Of a stretch of 64,000 nt of DNA, positions 17,540-26,788 are shown in pieces; positions within the stretch are counted from its first letter, which is position 1, and every line of letters starts with the position of its first letter. The stretch comes from Vreelandella nigrificans (GTDB lineage: Bacteria; Pseudomonadota; Gammaproteobacteria; Pseudomonadales; Halomonadaceae). The translations under genes and the position numbers were made by a program. The DNA is taken from assembly GCF_002374315.1 (NCBI RefSeq), contig NZ_NWUX01000001.1, positions 596,683 through 660,682 of the forward strand. Direction: 5' to 3'. Below the pieces are notes generated by a model. The model had not been told where the DNA came from. It ran no database searches and saw only the letters and a list, made by a program, of their open reading frames with translations.

Positions 17540-18733
17540 CTATCCTCCGGGGCGTAGCGCTTTGGCCAACGCGCCCAACCCGGCATCCACAATCAGCGCC
17601 AGTAATAAAATAGGCAGTGCGCCTAGAAGCACCATATCCATTGCCGCCTGGCCTAGCCCCTGAAAAATAAAAGTGCCAAGCCCACCGGCGCCAATTAATG
17701 CCGCCACGGCGGTCAAGCCCACTGCTTGTACAGTGGTAATGCGTACTCCCTCTAGTACTACAGGCAGCGCTAACGGAAAGCGGACATGCCAAAAACGCTG
17801 ACTGCTACGCATCCCCATCGCCTTGGCCGCTTCTAAGGTATCGACACTGACTTCCTCCAAAGCAATATAAGTATTGCGGACCATAGGTAGTAAGCTGTAG
17901 GCAATAAGGGCAATTAACGCGGGCGTTGTCCCAATACCACTAACACCCAACTTTGCTAGCAGCGGCACATTTGCGGCTAGCCATGCTAACGGGGCCAGTA
18001 GCAGGCCAAATAATGCAAGGCTCGGAATGGTTTGCAGAAAATTGAGCAGGGCAAATGACACGCGCTGTAGTTTGGCATAGCGACGCATCATTATCGCCAG
18101 TAACAACCCTACTACAACACTCACGCCTACAGCAGTGCTTACTAAACGAAGGTGCTGTAAGGTAGCACGCCAAAACTGCTGCTCACGAACTTGAAACTCC
18201 TGCACTAACGCCAAACTCTGCAACCAAAAAGTGGCGCATATCCCCCACACCACGCCCACGCAGCTCAACAGTAGTGTGGTGGAAAGACGAGTTAAACCCA
18301 GCCTAATGCGTAGCTCTACCAAACAGAGCAACAGGATAAACAGCAGTGACCAGGTAGCAGCACCAATGCTTAAACGGGATTGGGGAAGCGCAGGATCCAC
18401 CAACCACTGGCTAGCGACCATCAAGCCGAATGGCATAAGCAATAACACAATCATCACTAGTGTCAGCATTGCTCGATAGTTAGTTCGGCTGGGGAATAAG
18501 GCTAGCCCACTCATTGCACTTATTAGCAGCGATATGAGCAACGCCCCAGGCAACCCTATAGCATCCAACATACCGTAAGAGGTACCTGGCACAATCCGAT
18601 TAGGGGCAACGCTGACCGGGTTTAACAGCCATATTACTGCTAACATCACTAAGCCTAAACTCAGCAGTACTACATTGGGGTGCCATGCACGCTGGTTCAG
18701 CTTAACGGTGGGCAGCGCATCAGTAAGCGACAT
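17540..18733 (-). CDS. yehY: Osmolyte ABC transporter permease with extra N-terminal helices, YehY-like
   Basis: Second permease of the importer, 397 residues, larger than YehW because of an N-terminal extension of about 170 residues with five hydrophobic helices, as in E. coli YehY (385 residues). The C-terminal half holds the transport domain with the EAA-type loop AKAMGMRSSQRFWHVRFPLA and the TTVQAVGLTAVAALIGAGGLG segment. It begins three bases after the end of the binding-protein gene and is followed by the ATPase gene after two bases. Confidence 0.87.
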   Translation of the reverse strand: MSLTDALPTVKLNQRAWHPNVVLLSLGLVMLAVIWLLNPVSVAPNRIVPGTSYGMLDAIGLPGALLISLLISAMSGLALFPSRTNYRAMLTLVMIVLLLMPFGLMVASQWLVDPALPQSRLSIGAATWSLLFILLLCLVELRIRLGLTRLSTTLLLSCVGVVWGICATFWLQSLALVQEFQVREQQFWRATLQHLRLVSTAVGVSVVVGLLLAIMMRRYAKLQRVSFALLNFLQTIPSLALFGLLLAPLAWLAANVPLLAKLGVSGIGTTPALIALIAYSLLPMVRNTYIALEEVSVDTLEAAKAMGMRSSQRFWHVRFPLALPVVLEGVRITTVQAVGLTAVAALIGAGGLGTFIFQGLGQAAMDMVLLGALPILLLALIVDAGLGALAKALRPGG

Positions 18734-18736
18734 TCA

Positions 18737-19648
18737 TTAGTCATCCAAGCTATCAAGATAGTCACGTGCCACCTGGTCAGGCGATAAACCGTTAACCGCT
18801 ACGTCCGCATTCAAAGCTTGCAGTGTGACTAAATCCAGTGTCGCAAACACTTCGTTAAGCAGAAGCTCAATACGTGGGTGCGTTTCCAAAACACTGGCAC
18901 GTACAACCGGGGCTGGCTGATACACCGGCTGCACGCCTTTGGAGTCTTCTAACACCACTAGGCCAAGCGCTCTTAACCCGCCATCAGTGCCATAAGTCAT
19001 TGCGGCATTGACACCGCTAGTTTGCTGAGCAGCAGCGCGCATAGTAGCTGCCGTATTACCTCCAGATAACACTAGTAACTGATCGTTGCTTAGCTCGAAC
19101 CCATAGGCTTTCTGGAAGGCGGGAAGCGCTTGGGCAGACTCAACAAATTCAGCGCTGGCAGCGAACTTAAACGCCCCCCCCTGGGCCAAATATTCTGTGA
19201 GGTCGTCAAGGGTACTCAAATCATGGGCTACAGCGACATCCTCACGGATACTCATCGCCCACGTATTATTGGCACTGGCGGGTTGCAGCCACACAAGCCC
19301 CTGCTCAGCATCACGTGCTTTCACCGTTTTGTAAGCATCATCAGCGTCATTCCAAACGAGGCTGTCGGCCATATCAAAAAAAAACGCGCCGTTACCGGTA
19401 TATTCTGGATAAAGGTCTATCTCACCAGCTTTAAGGGCACTACGTACAACGCTAGTCCCCCCTAACTGCAAACGATCTTCAGTGGCAATACCATTGCGCT
19501 CAAGAGTCTGAATAATCAGCTCCCCAAGCACTGAACCTTCTGTGTCAATTTTAGATGACACGACAACGGGGGCATCGGCATTTGCCGTCGAGCAAACAGC
19601 GGCCGATAGAGCAAAAGCAACGATCACAGGACGGGTAGCAAAGCGCAT
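18737..19648 (-). CDS. osmF: Osmolyte ABC transporter periplasmic binding protein, OsmF/YehZ-like
   Basis: Periplasmic receptor of the importer, 303 residues, with a signal peptide (hydrophobic 8-22, cleavage near ANA-DA at 25). The mature sequence fits the OpuAC/ProX class: VVSSKIDTEGSVLGELIIQTL near the start, GEIDLYPEYTGNGAFFF (the pocket strand-loop) and SGVNAAMTYGTDGGLRALGL. Known E. coli YehZ binds glycine betaine with low affinity, so the true ligand here is uncertain. AAGGA eight bases before the ATG supports the start. It is the first gene of the four-gene operon. Confidence 0.87.
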   Translation of the reverse strand: MRFATRPVIVAFALSAAVCSTANADAPVVVSSKIDTEGSVLGELIIQTLERNGIATEDRLQLGGTSVVRSALKAGEIDLYPEYTGNGAFFFDMADSLVWNDADDAYKTVKARDAEQGLVWLQPASANNTWAMSIREDVAVAHDLSTLDDLTEYLAQGGAFKFAASAEFVESAQALPAFQKAYGFELSNDQLLVLSGGNTAATMRAAAQQTSGVNAAMTYGTDGGLRALGLVVLEDSKGVQPVYQPAPVVRASVLETHPRIELLLNEVFATLDLVTLQALNADVAVNGLSPDQVARDYLDSLDD

Positions 19649-19712
19649 TGTCGTTATCCTTTTTAATAGCGTGTTTCGGTCACTTAAGTATAAAAGCCAT
19701 CTGCGTTAAACT

Positions 19713-19736
19713 CAGACGCCGCGTTTGCGGCGTCTG
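19713..19736 (-). terminator. Stem-loop between cysS and the osmolyte operon
   Basis: A perfect 10-bp inverted repeat (CAGACGCCGC / GCGGCGTCTG) with a four-base loop lies 12 nt beyond the cysS stop codon. On the minus strand it is followed only by a weak run (AGTTTAAC), so termination strength is uncertain, but the position suits the end of the glnS-cysS transcript. Confidence 0.6.
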
Positions 19737-19747
19737 AACATTCCTTT

Positions 19748-21139
19748 TTACTGAGGCGCCTCAATGACCCACGTGGTTCCTTCCCGGGAATCCTTCAAAA
19801 TAATCCCCATACTGGCCAACTGATCTCGAATGGCATCCGCTTGAGCAAAATCTTTGTTTGCCTTCGCTTCATGGCGCTGAGCTATTTTGGCTTCTATCTC
19901 TGCGTCGCTTAGTGCTATCTGCTGCTGGGCGCCCTTTAGAAAAGTCTGAGGTACTTGCTGCAGCAACCCCAACACACCTGCCAAACGCTTTAACTCACCC
20001 GCCAAAAGAGGCGCCTTTTCCGGCGTTTCACTCTTCGCACGGTTAAGGTCACGGGCTAAATCAAACAACACCGCCAATCCTTCAGGTGTATTAAAGTCAT
20101 CATCCATAGCTGCTGTGAAGCGCGTAGAATAGCTCTCTAGTCCGCTACCATGATCGTTGCTCACCACGCCATCCAGCGCTGTATAGAAGCGTGTGAGCGA
20201 CTTACGCGCTTCATGCAGCGAATCTACTGAATAATTAATCGCGCTACGGTAGTGGCTAGCAACTAACAGGTATCGCACGACCTCAGGATCATGCTCGACC
20301 AACACGTCACGAATCGTGAAAAAGTTGCCCAAGGATTTCGACATCTTCTCCTGATTAACCCGCACTGCACCAGCATGCATCCAGGTGTTAACGTAGGTTT
20401 TGCCGGTAGCAGCTTCAGACTGGGCAATCTCATTTTCATGGTGAGGAAAGGTCAAATCCGGCCCACCACCATGAATATCGAAGGTATCACCCAAACAGCA
20501 GGTCGACATCGCTGAACACTCAATGTGCCAGCCTGGGCGCCCGTCTCCCCACGGCGAAGGCCAGTGTGCCTCCGTGGGCTTAGCTGCTTTCCATAGCACA
20601 AAGTCCAGCGGGTCCTCTTTATGAACATCAACTTCTACCCGTGCACCAGAGCGCATATCATCTAACTGGCGATTATTCAGTTTTCCGTAATCAGTGAATT
20701 TACGCACCCGATAATAAACATCACCATTGGCGGCTGGATAAGCAAAACCTTTTTCAACCAGCGTTTCGATCATAGCGATGATATCGCCAATATGCCCCGT
20801 TGCACGGGGCTCATTGCTCGGCGGTAATACATTGAGTCGCGCTTCATCCTCATGCATCGCATCGATCATGCGCTCAGTCAATACATCAATCGTTTCACCG
20901 TTTTCTTCGGCACGCTTTAAAATTTTATCGTCAATATCGGTAATATTGCGCACATAGGTGACGTCATAACCACGATGCCGTAAGTAACGTGTAATCACAT
21001 CGAAGGCCACCATGACCCGCGCGTGACCAAGGTGGCAGTAGTCATACACCGTCATACCACAGACATACATGCTTACTTTACCCGTGACGATTGGGATAAA
21101 CGGTTCTTTGCGGCGTGTCAGCGTATTGTAAATCTGCAT
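19748..21139 (-). CDS. cysS: Cysteine--tRNA ligase
   Basis: Charges tRNA-Cys with cysteine. The 463-residue protein has the class I signatures: HLGH (residues 37-40 in [11 protein letters not shown]) in place of HIGH, and KMSKS (in [11 protein letters not shown] near 268). The zinc-site cysteine and histidine context is present ([34 protein letters not shown]). Length matches the E. coli enzyme (461). It follows glnS by 11 nt on the same strand, so the two tRNA ligases are probably co-transcribed. Confidence 0.97.
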   Translation of the reverse strand: MQIYNTLTRRKEPFIPIVTGKVSMYVCGMTVYDYCHLGHARVMVAFDVITRYLRHRGYDVTYVRNITDIDDKILKRAEENGETIDVLTERMIDAMHEDEARLNVLPPSNEPRATGHIGDIIAMIETLVEKGFAYPAANGDVYYRVRKFTDYGKLNNRQLDDMRSGARVEVDVHKEDPLDFVLWKAAKPTEAHWPSPWGDGRPGWHIECSAMSTCCLGDTFDIHGGGPDLTFPHHENEIAQSEAATGKTYVNTWMHAGAVRVNQEKMSKSLGNFFTIRDVLVEHDPEVVRYLLVASHYRSAINYSVDSLHEARKSLTRFYTALDGVVSNDHGSGLESYSTRFTAAMDDDFNTPEGLAVLFDLARDLNRAKSETPEKAPLLAGELKRLAGVLGLLQQVPQTFLKGAQQQIALSDAEIEAKIAQRHEAKANKDFAQADAIRDQLASMGIILKDSREGTTWVIEAPQ

Positions 21140-21150
21140 ATGACTATTCC

Positions 21151-22830
21151 TTAACCCTTCTGTTTGATTTTCGCCCAGCTATCTTTCAACCCTACTGTTC
21201 GGTTAAATACCGGCTGCCCTGGTTTAGAGGCGTGACGGTCAGCACAGAAATAGCCCATACGCTCGAACTGGAAGCGATCTTCAGGCGCTGCATTGGCCAA
21301 GCTTGGCTCGCCAATAGCTTGACACACCATCAGGGAGTCGGGGTTAAGATGCTCTAAGAAGTCGACGTCTTTATCGCGGTCAGGCTGCTCAACCATGAAT
21401 AAATTGTCATACAGGCGCACTTCCATGGGTACACCGTGGGCAGCGCTTACCCAGTGAATCACCCCTTTCACTTTGCGGCCCTCTGGGTTTTTCCCCAAAG
21501 TATCGAAGTCTACCGAGCAGTGTAGTTCGGTCACCTCTCCGGCTGCGTTTTTTACCACATCATCGCAACGGATAACGTAGCTATTGCGCAAACGTACTTC
21601 CTTCCCAGGCGCTAGGCGGAAGAATTTTTTGGGTGCATCCTCCATAAAGTCATCTTGGTCGATATAGAGCTCACGGCCAAAAGGAACCTTCCGCATTGGC
21701 ATGTCGTCACGCGCAGGGTGGCCGGGCACGTCATATACTTCTTGATGCTCTTCAGGAACGTTGGTCAGCACCACTTTTAGCGGTTTTAACACGCACATTG
21801 CTCGGGGCGCGCTGTCTTCAAGATCCGAACGAATCGCATGAGTCAACATCGCTATATCGACCAAGCCACCATCAGCACGGGTCACGCCAATCATTTCGCA
21901 GAATTTACGAATAGAGGCCGGTGTGTAGCCACGACGACGCATACCCGAAATAGTCGGCATACGTGGATCATCCCAACCATCGACAATCTGCTCGTCAACC
22001 AGCAACTTTAGTTTGCGTTTGGAAGTCAGCGTGTAGTCGAGGTTAAGACGTGCAAATTCAATTTGGCGTGGCTTTGTCGGCACCGGAAGATTATTTAAGA
22101 ACCACTCATAAAGCGGGCGGTGATCTTCAAATTCCAATGTACAGATCGAATGAGTAATGCCTTCGATGGCATCCGACTGACCATGGGTAAAATCATAAGA
22201 GGGGTAGATTTTCCACTTATCGCCAGTTTGATGATGGTGCGCGTGACGGACGCGATAAAGAATCGGGTCGCGAAGATTGATATTAGGCGATGCCATATCA
22301 ATTTTAGCGCGCAGTACTTTCCCACCCTCAGCAAACTCTCCAGTACGCATGCGCTCAAATAGGTCGAGGTTCTCGTCCACGCTGCGTTCACGGTAGGGGC
22401 TAGGCTTGCCAGGAGCGGTTAAGGTGCCGCGATATTCACGGATTTCATCTGGCGATAAGTCATCAACGTACGCCTTTCCCTCCCGAATTAAATGCTGTGC
22501 CCAGATGTATAGCTGGTCGAAGTAATCAGATGCAAAGCGTACCGGGCCGGCCCACTGAAAACCCAACCAGCTAACGTCTTCTTTGATCGCATCAATATAC
22601 GCCTGCTCTTCTTTTGCCGGGTTGGTATCGTCAAAACGTAAATGACATTCGCCACCCAACTGTTTCGCTAATCCGAAGTTTAGGCAGATCGACTTAGCAT
22701 GGCCGATATGCAGAAAGCCATTGGGCTCAGGAGGAAAGCGCGTGACAATTTTACTGACCTGGCCGCCCTCAATTTCGTCGCGTACTTGGTTGCGAATGAA
22801 GTTCGGCGCTGGGGTGGTCTCGTTGGTCAT
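21151..22830 (-). CDS. glnS: Glutamine--tRNA ligase
   Basis: Charges tRNA-Gln with glutamine. The 559-residue protein has the class I HIGH motif in [14 protein letters not shown] (about residues 34-47) and the KMSKS-equivalent TSKRKL near 275. The C-terminal beta-barrel anticodon-binding part is intact, ending with KQKG. Length is typical (E. coli 554). Divergent from ppiB across 156 bp. Confidence 0.97.
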   Translation of the reverse strand: MTNETTPAPNFIRNQVRDEIEGGQVSKIVTRFPPEPNGFLHIGHAKSICLNFGLAKQLGGECHLRFDDTNPAKEEQAYIDAIKEDVSWLGFQWAGPVRFASDYFDQLYIWAQHLIREGKAYVDDLSPDEIREYRGTLTAPGKPSPYRERSVDENLDLFERMRTGEFAEGGKVLRAKIDMASPNINLRDPILYRVRHAHHHQTGDKWKIYPSYDFTHGQSDAIEGITHSICTLEFEDHRPLYEWFLNNLPVPTKPRQIEFARLNLDYTLTSKRKLKLLVDEQIVDGWDDPRMPTISGMRRRGYTPASIRKFCEMIGVTRADGGLVDIAMLTHAIRSDLEDSAPRAMCVLKPLKVVLTNVPEEHQEVYDVPGHPARDDMPMRKVPFGRELYIDQDDFMEDAPKKFFRLAPGKEVRLRNSYVIRCDDVVKNAAGEVTELHCSVDFDTLGKNPEGRKVKGVIHWVSAAHGVPMEVRLYDNLFMVEQPDRDKDVDFLEHLNPDSLMVCQAIGEPSLANAAPEDRFQFERMGYFCADRHASKPGQPVFNRTVGLKDSWAKIKQKG

Positions 22831-22986
22831 GGTGGTGTTGATAACCTCATAGTGGATGGCATGCCAGACATTCGCTGCCTAAGCTGACAGGGTTAGCGCT
22901 TCGCGGCGCCAAGCAAAACCGCTATTATAACGTGACGCCGATGCACAGCGCCAAGGCGAACGCCTTTATTGAACAGGAATTTATCT

Positions 22987-23487
22987 ATGATCGTATTACA
23001 GACCAACCACGGTGACATCACTATCGCGCTAAATTATGATAAAGCGCCACTTAGCGCTGCCAACTTTGAGCAGTATGTGCGCGAAGGATTTTACGACGGC
23101 ACACTATTTCATCGTGTGATTGATGGCTTCATGGTTCAAGGCGGCGGTTTTGATCAAGAATTTAACCAAAAGCTAACCCGTGACCCCATCGAAAATGAAG
23201 CCGACAACGGCCTGGAAAATACAATTGGCACCCTCGCCATGGCCCGCACCCAAGACCCGCACTCAGCTACCGCACAATTTTTTATCAATGTAGGTAACAA
23301 CAGCTTTCTGAATCATAGCGGCAAAAGCCTGCAAGGGTGGGGCTATGCAGTGTTTGGTGAAGTTGTAGATGGCATGGACGTAGTTAATGCCATTAAGAGT
23401 GTCAATACCACTCGCCGCGGCATGCATGCTGATGTCCCTGCAGAAGATGTCATTATTGAGCGTGCATACGTTAAAGAAGCGGAATAA
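22987..23487 (+). CDS. ppiB: Peptidyl-prolyl cis-trans isomerase B (cyclophilin)
   Basis: Cytoplasmic cyclophilin speeding proline isomerisation during folding. The 166-residue product has the core [15 protein letters not shown] and the catalytic-site segment [12 protein letters not shown], and no signal peptide, which fits PpiB and not the periplasmic PpiA. The start at 22987 is supported by AGGAA at 22975-22979; the frame extends six codons upstream without a better site. TATTATAA at about 22923-22930 may be part of its -10 region. lpxH follows by 15 bases. Confidence 0.95.
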   Translation: MIVLQTNHGDITIALNYDKAPLSAANFEQYVREGFYDGTLFHRVIDGFMVQGGGFDQEFNQKLTRDPIENEADNGLENTIGTLAMARTQDPHSATAQFFINVGNNSFLNHSGKSLQGWGYAVFGEVVDGMDVVNAIKSVNTTRRGMHADVPAEDVIIERAYVKEAE

Positions 23488-23502
23488 CCGTTTAGGAGCT
23501 TT

Positions 23503-24273
23503 ATGCGCACTCTTTTAGTTGCTGACCTGCATCTGAGTAGCGAGACCCCTGAGATTAACCAGGGGTTCTACCGCTATTTAGAGCAAACCGCTAAGGGGGC
23601 GGACTCCCTATACATTTTGGGCGATCTTTTTGACGCCTGGATAGGCGATGATCTTCTTGATACCCCCCACCCGCTTAGTATTATCGCTCAAGAGGTTATT
23701 AAGCGATTACGTCAACTAAGCAGCAACGGAACAGCTATCCATTTCCTGCATGGTAATCGCGACTTTTTGATTGGTGAGCGTTTCATTACCGCCTGCCAGG
23801 GAAACTTACTACCAGAGGCTCAAACAGTTGAGCTTCAAGGCGTACCCGTATTGATCCTTCATGGCGATAGCTTATGCACTAAAGATGAAGCCTACATGGC
23901 ATTTCGCCAACAGTCTCGAGATCCTCAGTGGCAAGCGCAAATCCTAGCACTCCCTCTAGAGCAGCGCTTGGAGTTAGCCAAGAGCTTACGCATGCAATCA
24001 GGGAGCGCCAATGCTAATAAAGCCGAAGAGATCATGGATGTAACGCATGATGAGGTGGTAGCGCTAATGGAACGCTTTGGTGTGACAACCATGATTCATG
24101 GTCATACGCATCGCCCAAAAGTTCATGATTTAACGGTAGAAGATGTACCAGCCAAGCGGTTTGTTCTAGGTGATTGGGACGCACTGCATGGTTGGGACGT
24201 AGTGATTGAGCAAACGGCGGAGCACTCTGCAATGCCGATTCTACGCCAGTTCTCCCTCAACTCTCCACCATAG
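23503..24273 (+). CDS. lpxH: UDP-2,3-diacylglucosamine diphosphatase
   Basis: Peripheral inner-membrane phosphoesterase that converts UDP-2,3-diacylglucosamine to lipid X in lipid A synthesis. The 256-residue protein has the metallophosphoesterase metal ligands in order: DLHLS (7-11), GDLFD (41-45), HGNRDF (about 84-89), HGDSLCT (about 120) and HGHTHRP (about 200). TAGGAG before the ATG supports the start. The ppiB-lpxH pairing is common in gammaproteobacteria. A strong hairpin follows. Confidence 0.95.
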   Translation: MRTLLVADLHLSSETPEINQGFYRYLEQTAKGADSLYILGDLFDAWIGDDLLDTPHPLSIIAQEVIKRLRQLSSNGTAIHFLHGNRDFLIGERFITACQGNLLPEAQTVELQGVPVLILHGDSLCTKDEAYMAFRQQSRDPQWQAQILALPLEQRLELAKSLRMQSGSANANKAEEIMDVTHDEVVALMERFGVTTMIHGHTHRPKVHDLTVEDVPAKRFVLGDWDALHGWDVVIEQTAEHSAMPILRQFSLNSPP

Positions 24274-24303
24274 CCACCCACTATTGGCACAACTAGCATA
24301 ATA

Positions 24304-24333
24304 GATAAAGCCGATCTAATGATCGGCTTTATC
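24304..24333 (+). terminator. Terminator downstream of lpxH, possibly bidirectional
   Basis: A perfect 13-bp inverted repeat (GATAAAGCCGATC / GATCGGCTTTATC) with the loop TAAT, between the convergent lpxH and ppiD genes. The stem itself carries the A/T-rich flanks, so it could end both transcripts. Confidence 0.75.
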
Positions 24334-24391
24334 AAAGCTTAGCGTTTCAATTTTACTGCTACAACGCTAAATTAATCGCTCTAGATGCGCT

Positions 24392-26209
24392 CTACCGCTC
24401 AATATTGGCATTCCGGCGTAGGTCATCGATCAGGCCTTGAATTACCGACTGAGCTCTAAGCTGTTCGGCCATTTGGGCTACGAAAGAGGTTACCTGCTCA
24501 TCAACCTCTCCAGCTGTTACGCTATCCAATGCCACAACTACCACGCTTTGTGGCAGCATTACAGAACGATACGCACTTTGCCCATCCTCAGGGCGAGGCA
24601 TACGAAACACTTCCTGAACTAGTGTTTGAGGCAACGTGCTGTCAGACTGCCGAGACACGTTAGATGCCTCAAGCCATGTGACATCTACTGTTTCACCAGC
24701 CTCTAACGCTGTAATTAAGCGCTCAGCTTCGTCCTCTAGCCGATCCAGACGCTGCTGTGCAGCAACTGCGCTCTCGACTTCATCACGCACTTCATCCAGC
24801 GTTAACCGAGTAGGCTCTCTATGCTCTGCAACGCGCAAAACCAAGCGGCGATCATCATCTAGTTCGATAACTTCGCTGTTATATCCTTCGACGAGAACGT
24901 CAGCACTGAATGCTTCATCAAGTACGCCTGGTTCCGAAAGAGGACCATCGCCTTCGCCACGAGCCAGCCAATCCGTTTGATTGAGCGTCAAGCCAAGGTC
25001 ATCCGCCACACTTTCCAGATCATCAGCAGCAAAGCTTTCATCTATCAGACGCTGAACCTGTCGGTTAAAAGCATCGTTCACTTCACGCAAAGCCACTTCT
25101 CGCTGCAGAGCATCGCGCTGTTCCTCAAACGTTGGTGCAGCGATACCGGTTACCTGCAAAATATGAAAGGCCCCGTCCATTTCTACAAGCTGCGATATTT
25201 CACCTTCGCCAAGAGCAAACGCCGCTTCATCAAACGCATCACCGAAGAAACCAGGGCTAATCACACCTAAGTCGCCACCCTCTTCTGCACTAGCAGTATC
25301 ATCAGAGTAGCGTAAAGCGGTATCTGCAAATGTTTCACCGTCCTGTAGGGCCTGCAATGCAGCCTCAGCGCGCTCCTGGGCCTCTTCACGGCTACGGTCT
25401 CCACCAAATGTCACCATCACGTGAGACACCTGACGGTCTGCATTTTGAGTCTGCTCACGCCATGCCCGACGCAGCTCACTTTCATCAACCTCACGTCCAG
25501 CAGCCATTTCTTGACGGTCAATCATCACGTACTCAACACGCACTTGCTCAGGGCGCTCGAAGCGAGACTGATTGGCATCATAGTAAGCCTGCATTTGCTC
25601 TTCAGTTACCTCGATGTTCAGATCAACATCATCGGCACTTAACATAGCGTAACGAAAACTACGCTGCTGACGCTGCAGCTCTGCCAGTTGCTCTTGCTCA
25701 CTGGCTAAGCTGAAATCGCTAAATGCAAGGCCTTGCTGGAGGTGTTGGCGCTTGATATCCACCCGTAGCTCTTCGCGGAACGAAAGCGGCGTATAACCAG
25801 CTCCTGCTAAACGATTACGGAAAACTTCAGGTGAAAAACGGCCTTGCTGGTCATGAAACTCAGGCAAGCCAATAATCATTTGATCCAATTGGGCATCTGA
25901 AACGTAAAACCCACCGTCTTCTGCATATTGGGTCAGCAGCGTTTGGGTAATCAGCTGATCAAGCATGTCGTTACGCAAAGCACGCTCTTGCTCTGGCGGC
26001 ACTTGCCCAGAACGCAACGCACGCTGCACTTCAAGCTCGACCTGCTGACGCACGATTGGCTCGCCGTTAACGCTCGCTACTTTATTAGGGTCACTACCAA
26101 ATACACTAAACAGCGACTCAATACCGAATAGTGCCATGGCGGCTACCATGACACCGATAATTATTTTGGCACCCCAGCTTCTGGAGCCATCTCGAATACT
26201 TTGCAGCAT
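24392..26209 (-). CDS. ppiD: Periplasmic folding chaperone PpiD (SurA_N/parvulin type)
   Basis: Inner-membrane-anchored periplasmic chaperone for proteins leaving the Sec translocon. The 605-residue protein has one N-terminal transmembrane helix (about 16-34, IIIGVMVAAMALFGIESLF), a SurA-like N-terminal region, one parvulin domain near 265-360 (VSHVMVTFGG, then GGDLGVISPGFF), and a C-terminal region. Length is close to E. coli PpiD (623). It follows hupB on the same strand, the usual lon-hupB-ppiD order, with a hairpin between. Confidence 0.93.
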   Translation of the reverse strand: MLQSIRDGSRSWGAKIIIGVMVAAMALFGIESLFSVFGSDPNKVASVNGEPIVRQQVELEVQRALRSGQVPPEQERALRNDMLDQLITQTLLTQYAEDGGFYVSDAQLDQMIIGLPEFHDQQGRFSPEVFRNRLAGAGYTPLSFREELRVDIKRQHLQQGLAFSDFSLASEQEQLAELQRQQRSFRYAMLSADDVDLNIEVTEEQMQAYYDANQSRFERPEQVRVEYVMIDRQEMAAGREVDESELRRAWREQTQNADRQVSHVMVTFGGDRSREEAQERAEAALQALQDGETFADTALRYSDDTASAEEGGDLGVISPGFFGDAFDEAAFALGEGEISQLVEMDGAFHILQVTGIAAPTFEEQRDALQREVALREVNDAFNRQVQRLIDESFAADDLESVADDLGLTLNQTDWLARGEGDGPLSEPGVLDEAFSADVLVEGYNSEVIELDDDRRLVLRVAEHREPTRLTLDEVRDEVESAVAAQQRLDRLEDEAERLITALEAGETVDVTWLEASNVSRQSDSTLPQTLVQEVFRMPRPEDGQSAYRSVMLPQSVVVVALDSVTAGEVDEQVTSFVAQMAEQLRAQSVIQGLIDDLRRNANIER

Positions 26210-26268
26210 GCTAGCCTCAGATCGTTACAGCCAAATTCATCACCCTAAATATTGGGCTTGAAAATAAC

Positions 26269-26298
26269 ATGGGCGCATCGCGGATGCGATGCGCCCAT
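26269..26298 (-). terminator. Terminator after hupB
   Basis: A 12-bp GC-rich inverted repeat (ATGGGCGCATCG / CGATGCGCCCAT) with a six-base loop lies 25 nt after the hupB stop codon. On the minus strand it is followed by GTTATTTTC, a moderate T-rich run. Confidence 0.7.
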
Positions 26299-26322
26299 TA
26301 GATTACAGCAAACGTGGGTCAA

Positions 26323-26595
26323 TTAGTTGACGGCGTCTTTCAGCGCTTTTCCGGCTTTAAAGCTAGGAACTTTTGCAGCGCTGATTTGAATTGGCTGACC
26401 CGTTTGCGGGTTGCGCCCCGTACGAGCAGCACGCTCTTTAATCGCGAAAGTACCAAAGCCTACCAGTGAAACACTTTCGCCTTTCTTGAGGCTATCGGTG
26501 ACAGACTCCACCATGGCATCCAATGCGCGGGTTGCCGCTGCTTTCGGAATATCTGCAGATGCGGCAATAGCTTCAATCAGCTCGGACTTATTCAC
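26323..26595 (-). CDS. hupB: DNA-binding protein HU-beta
   Basis: Small nucleoid protein, 90 residues, binding DNA as a dimer. The sequence [20 protein letters not shown] and the DNA-binding arm [12 protein letters not shown] are diagnostic, and the C-terminus [12 protein letters not shown] is the family end. It follows lon on the same strand with a 193-bp gap in which its own promoter probably lies. Confidence 0.97.
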   Translation of the reverse strand: MNKSELIEAIAASADIPKAAATRALDAMVESVTDSLKKGESVSLVGFGTFAIKERAARTGRNPQTGQPIQISAAKVPSFKAGKALKDAVN

Positions 26596-26788
26596 ACTTC
26601 ACCCCTTAACTGTTTCAAAAAATGGCTCTGAACGGCGCGGTCACCGGGCGCTACAACCTCAAAGCATAGCTGCGTTTTATAGCAATGCCTTGAAACACCT
26701 GTCAAGCGACCGAACCGGGGAATGCCCGTTACATACGGTGCTGGACAAACTTATTAAGTACTATTAAGGCTCTTACGAGCCGTCATGC